Shown here one piece after another: positions 62,229 to 64,000 of a DNA stretch of 64,000 bases; position 1 is the stretch's first letter; each line of letters starts with the position of its first letter. The notes beneath the pieces were generated by a model. That model was not told the DNA's origin. It did not search any database and saw only the letters and a program-made list of their open reading frames with translations. This stretch comes from Herbiconiux sp. (GTDB taxonomy: Bacteria > Actinomycetota > Actinomycetes > Actinomycetales > Microbacteriaceae): the NCBI RefSeq assembly GCF_004297105.1, contig NZ_SCVE01000012.1, positions 682,001 to 746,000 on the forward strand, read 5' to 3'. Both the position numbers and the translations under genes were made by a program.

Positions 62229-62852
62229 GTGTCCGGCTCCGACGATGGCTCAGCTCGAGACGCCTCTGTGCCTGCCGCCGCCACTTCCGCTGGTCCCGTG
62301 GCCAGGCAGGCGCGAACGTCGGACGGTGCGCGCGGCCGGGTGACCGGGGTGATCGTGGTCGGCATGAGCGTGGCCGTGTGGTGGCCGGCGTTCACGCTCG
62401 GAGCGTGGGGAACGTTCTTCTTCGATCAGATGCTGACGGTGTGGGCGGCCGCGACAGGGGCGCTCATCGTGGTGCTGTTCCAGACCCGCGGGTGGGTGAG
62501 GGTGCGGCGAGCGTTCGCGCTCGCCATCCCGAGCGTCTGGCTGGCGCTCGAGTTCATCGTTCCCGACTCCGACAATCAGAACCTGCTCACCCTGCTTCTC
62601 GCTCTGTTCGCCGGACTCGTGGCCTTCCTCGCGGTGCCCACGACGATCTGGGTGCTCGCGCGCACCATCTGGCCCGAATTCGGCGACGACATCCGGTGGC
62701 CCAATCGCATCGTGATCATCGTGTCGGTGGTGCTGATCGCCGTCGCCTCGTTCGCGCTGGGACTCAACCAGTCGAGCTTCCTCACCTGTGGCGACTTCAT
62801 CATCAGTGGCAACTCCGAGCCGCCCGGTTGCACCCCGGCGCCCACGGACTGA
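62229..62852 (+). CDS. Hypothetical membrane protein, four or five helices
   Basis: 207 residues. A hydrophilic N-terminus of about 35 residues precedes helices at about 39-60, 65-84, 92-110, 120-145 and 160-180. The C-terminal tail after the last helix has two Cys (SSFLTCGDFII, EPPGCTPAP) that could be bonded outside the membrane. No family recognised. Converges with the threonine aldolase gene across six bases. Confidence 0.6.
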   Translation: MSGSDDGSARDASVPAAATSAGPVARQARTSDGARGRVTGVIVVGMSVAVWWPAFTLGAWGTFFFDQMLTVWAAATGALIVVLFQTRGWVRVRRAFALAIPSVWLALEFIVPDSDNQNLLTLLLALFAGLVAFLAVPTTIWVLARTIWPEFGDDIRWPNRIVIIVSVVLIAVASFALGLNQSSFLTCGDFIISGNSEPPGCTPAPTD

Positions 62853-62858
62853 GCGTTT

Positions 62859-63956
62859 CTAGACCGTCGACGCCGCCAACTCGCGGCGCAGGGCCGCGGC
62901 GAACGCATCGATGTCGTCGGGAGTGGTGTCGAAGGCGCACATCCAGCGCACCTCGCCCGTGGCCGGGTTCCAGTCGTAGAAGCGGAACGACTCGCGCAGC
63001 CGGTCGGCCACCCCGGGTGGCACGATCGCGAACACGGCGTTCGACTGGGTCGGCTGCGTGAGCGTGACGCCCGGCAGGTCGACCACGGCGGCGCGCAACC
63101 GGGTGGCCATCGCGTTCGCGTGCGACGCCGACTGCAACCACAGGTCGCCACCGTAGAGCGCGATCAGCTGAGCCGACACGAATCGCATCTTCGACGAGAG
63201 CTGCATGTCGAGCTTGCGCAGGAAGTGGATGCCCGTCGCGGCCGCGGGGTTCAGAACCACGACCGCCTCGCCGTAGAGCAGGCCGTTCTTGGTGCCGCCG
63301 AGCGACAGCACGTCGACTCCCGCATCCGTCGTGAAGGCCCGCAGTGGCACGCCGAGCGACGCACCGGCGTTCGAGATCCGCGATCCATCCATGTGCAGGG
63401 TCATGCCGAGCGAGTGCACGTGGTCGGCGATCGCCGCCACCTCCTCGACCGAGTAGGCGGTGCCGAGCTCGGTGGTCTGCGTGATCGATACCGCGAGCGG
63501 CTGGGCGCGGTGCTCGTCGCCCCAGCCCCATGCCTCCACGTCGATGAGCTCCGGGGTGAGCTTGCCGTCGGGCGTCGGCACGGTCAGCAGCTTCAATCCG
63601 GCCACGCGTTCGGGCGCCGCATTCTCATCGGTGTGGATGTGCGCCGTGGTGGAGCACACCACCGCACCCCAGCGCGGCAGCATCGACTGCAGCGACACCA
63701 CGTTCGCGCCCGTGCCGTTGAACACCGGGAAAGCCTCGGCATCAGGTCCGAAGTGCCGGCGCACCACCTTCTGCAGCTCGGCGGTGTACACGTCTTCGCC
63801 GTAGGCGATCTGGTGCCCGCCGTTCGCCCGGGCGATGGCCTCGAGTACCTCCGGATGCGCGCCCGCGTAGTTGTCGGAGGCGAACCCCCGGTAGGTGATG
63901 TCGTGAAGTGCCGCTCCGGGCGCAGCAGGGGTGGTCGGGCTCAGGATCTCGGTCAC
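62859..63956 (-). CDS. Low-specificity L-threonine aldolase (PLP-dependent beta-eliminating lyase family)
   Basis: 365 residues. Splits L-threonine or allo-threonine to glycine and acetaldehyde, using PLP. Conserved parts: GFASDNYAGAHPEVLEAI, VFNGTGANVVSLQ, TTAHIHTDENAAPE, LHMDGSRISNAGASLGV (cofactor Asp) and LSLGGTKNGLLYGEAVV with the PLP-binding Lys. GTG 63956 lies exactly six bases after GAGACT, the leaderless pattern, with no SD. Confidence 0.9.
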   Translation of the reverse strand: MTEILSPTTPAAPGAALHDITYRGFASDNYAGAHPEVLEAIARANGGHQIAYGEDVYTAELQKVVRRHFGPDAEAFPVFNGTGANVVSLQSMLPRWGAVVCSTTAHIHTDENAAPERVAGLKLLTVPTPDGKLTPELIDVEAWGWGDEHRAQPLAVSITQTTELGTAYSVEEVAAIADHVHSLGMTLHMDGSRISNAGASLGVPLRAFTTDAGVDVLSLGGTKNGLLYGEAVVVLNPAAATGIHFLRKLDMQLSSKMRFVSAQLIALYGGDLWLQSASHANAMATRLRAAVVDLPGVTLTQPTQSNAVFAIVPPGVADRLRESFRFYDWNPATGEVRWMCAFDTTPDDIDAFAAALRRELAASTV

Positions 63957-63962
63957 CGGTCC

Positions 63963-63968
63963 AGTCTC
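63963..63968 (-). promoter_or_regulatory. -10 box of a leaderless promoter for threonine aldolase
   Basis: GAGACT on the minus strand, exactly six bases before GTG 63956. Confidence 0.4.
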
Positions 63969-64000
63969 TCAAACCGGAGGGCGGACTGCATCCGGCCGCG

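Overview
The window is about 64 kb of high-GC chromosomal DNA from an actinobacterium, almost certainly a member of the Microbacteriaceae (Micrococcales). Support comes from a complete C50 (decaprenoxanthin-type) carotenoid cluster with heterodimeric lycopene cyclase and lycopene elongase, an HspR/HAIR-controlled dnaK-grpE-dnaJ-hspR operon, an MptB-like mannosyltransferase, a LAXTG surface protein, cysteine-free L28/L33/S14 ribosomal proteins, and many start codons placed exactly six bases after a -10 hexamer, as expected for leaderless mRNAs. The genus cannot be told from the sequence. No rRNA, CRISPR, IS element or prophage was seen; the only tRNA is tRNA-Gly(CCC). No gene-free stretch exceeds 300 bases.

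Layout. 1-3.4 kb: a membrane-dipeptidase (M19) gene cut by the window edge, divergent from two dipeptide ABC ATPase genes. 3.5-4.7 kb: rpmB-rpmG-rpsN, then hup with a strong terminator. 4.7-15.2 kb: a CopD-CtaG fusion coupled to a zinc metallopeptidase, a membrane protein, a PIF1-like helicase, and an MMPL/YhgE export pair. 15.3-20.3 kb: heme oxygenase with an iron-box-like site, DUF2470 protein, a nucleoside hydrolase/MBL/DLH-like operon, DoxX, tRNA-Gly, dcd. 20.4-27.9 kb: a half-length alanyl-tRNA synthetase-like gene, then idi divergent from crtE-B-I-Ye-Yf-Eb. 28-34.6 kb: DUF2252, a seven-repeat chaplin-like LAXTG wall protein with a secreted partner, a small islet (DUF3885 plus a membrane protein) lying between two identical 35-bp terminators, and a group 2 sigma factor. 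34.8-41.2 kb: a copper-protein operon (unknown membrane protein, YcnI, CopC), two fluoride channel subunits, a UMF1-type MFS transporter, an HtrA-like protease. 41.3-46.5 kb: a secreted island of one beta-propeller/PT-linker giant and two tandem matrixin-like metalloproteases. 46.5-56.4 kb: the heat-shock block (dnaK operon, hspR), an RsmC-like methyltransferase with a frameshifted tail, MptB, and clpB. 56.5-64 kb: nitroreductase with a palindromic operator, a DUF418-like acyltransferase, csoR with a His-rich CopB-type ATPase, a repeat protein interrupted by an in-frame TGA, a membrane protein and a threonine aldolase.

Functional themes are copper homeostasis at three separate loci, heat shock governed by three HAIR boxes (dnaK twice, clpB once), carotenoid synthesis from IPP isomerisation to the C50 product in one divergent unit, and cell-surface or secreted proteins. 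The most unusual signals are large palindromic elements filling intergenic gaps (a related pair at 15.2 and 20.3 kb, a perfect 58-bp palindrome at 41.2 kb), the terminator-flanked islet at 32.5-33.6 kb, the chaplin-like wall protein, the editing-less AlaRS paralogue, and the in-frame UGA between repeats at 61.87 kb.
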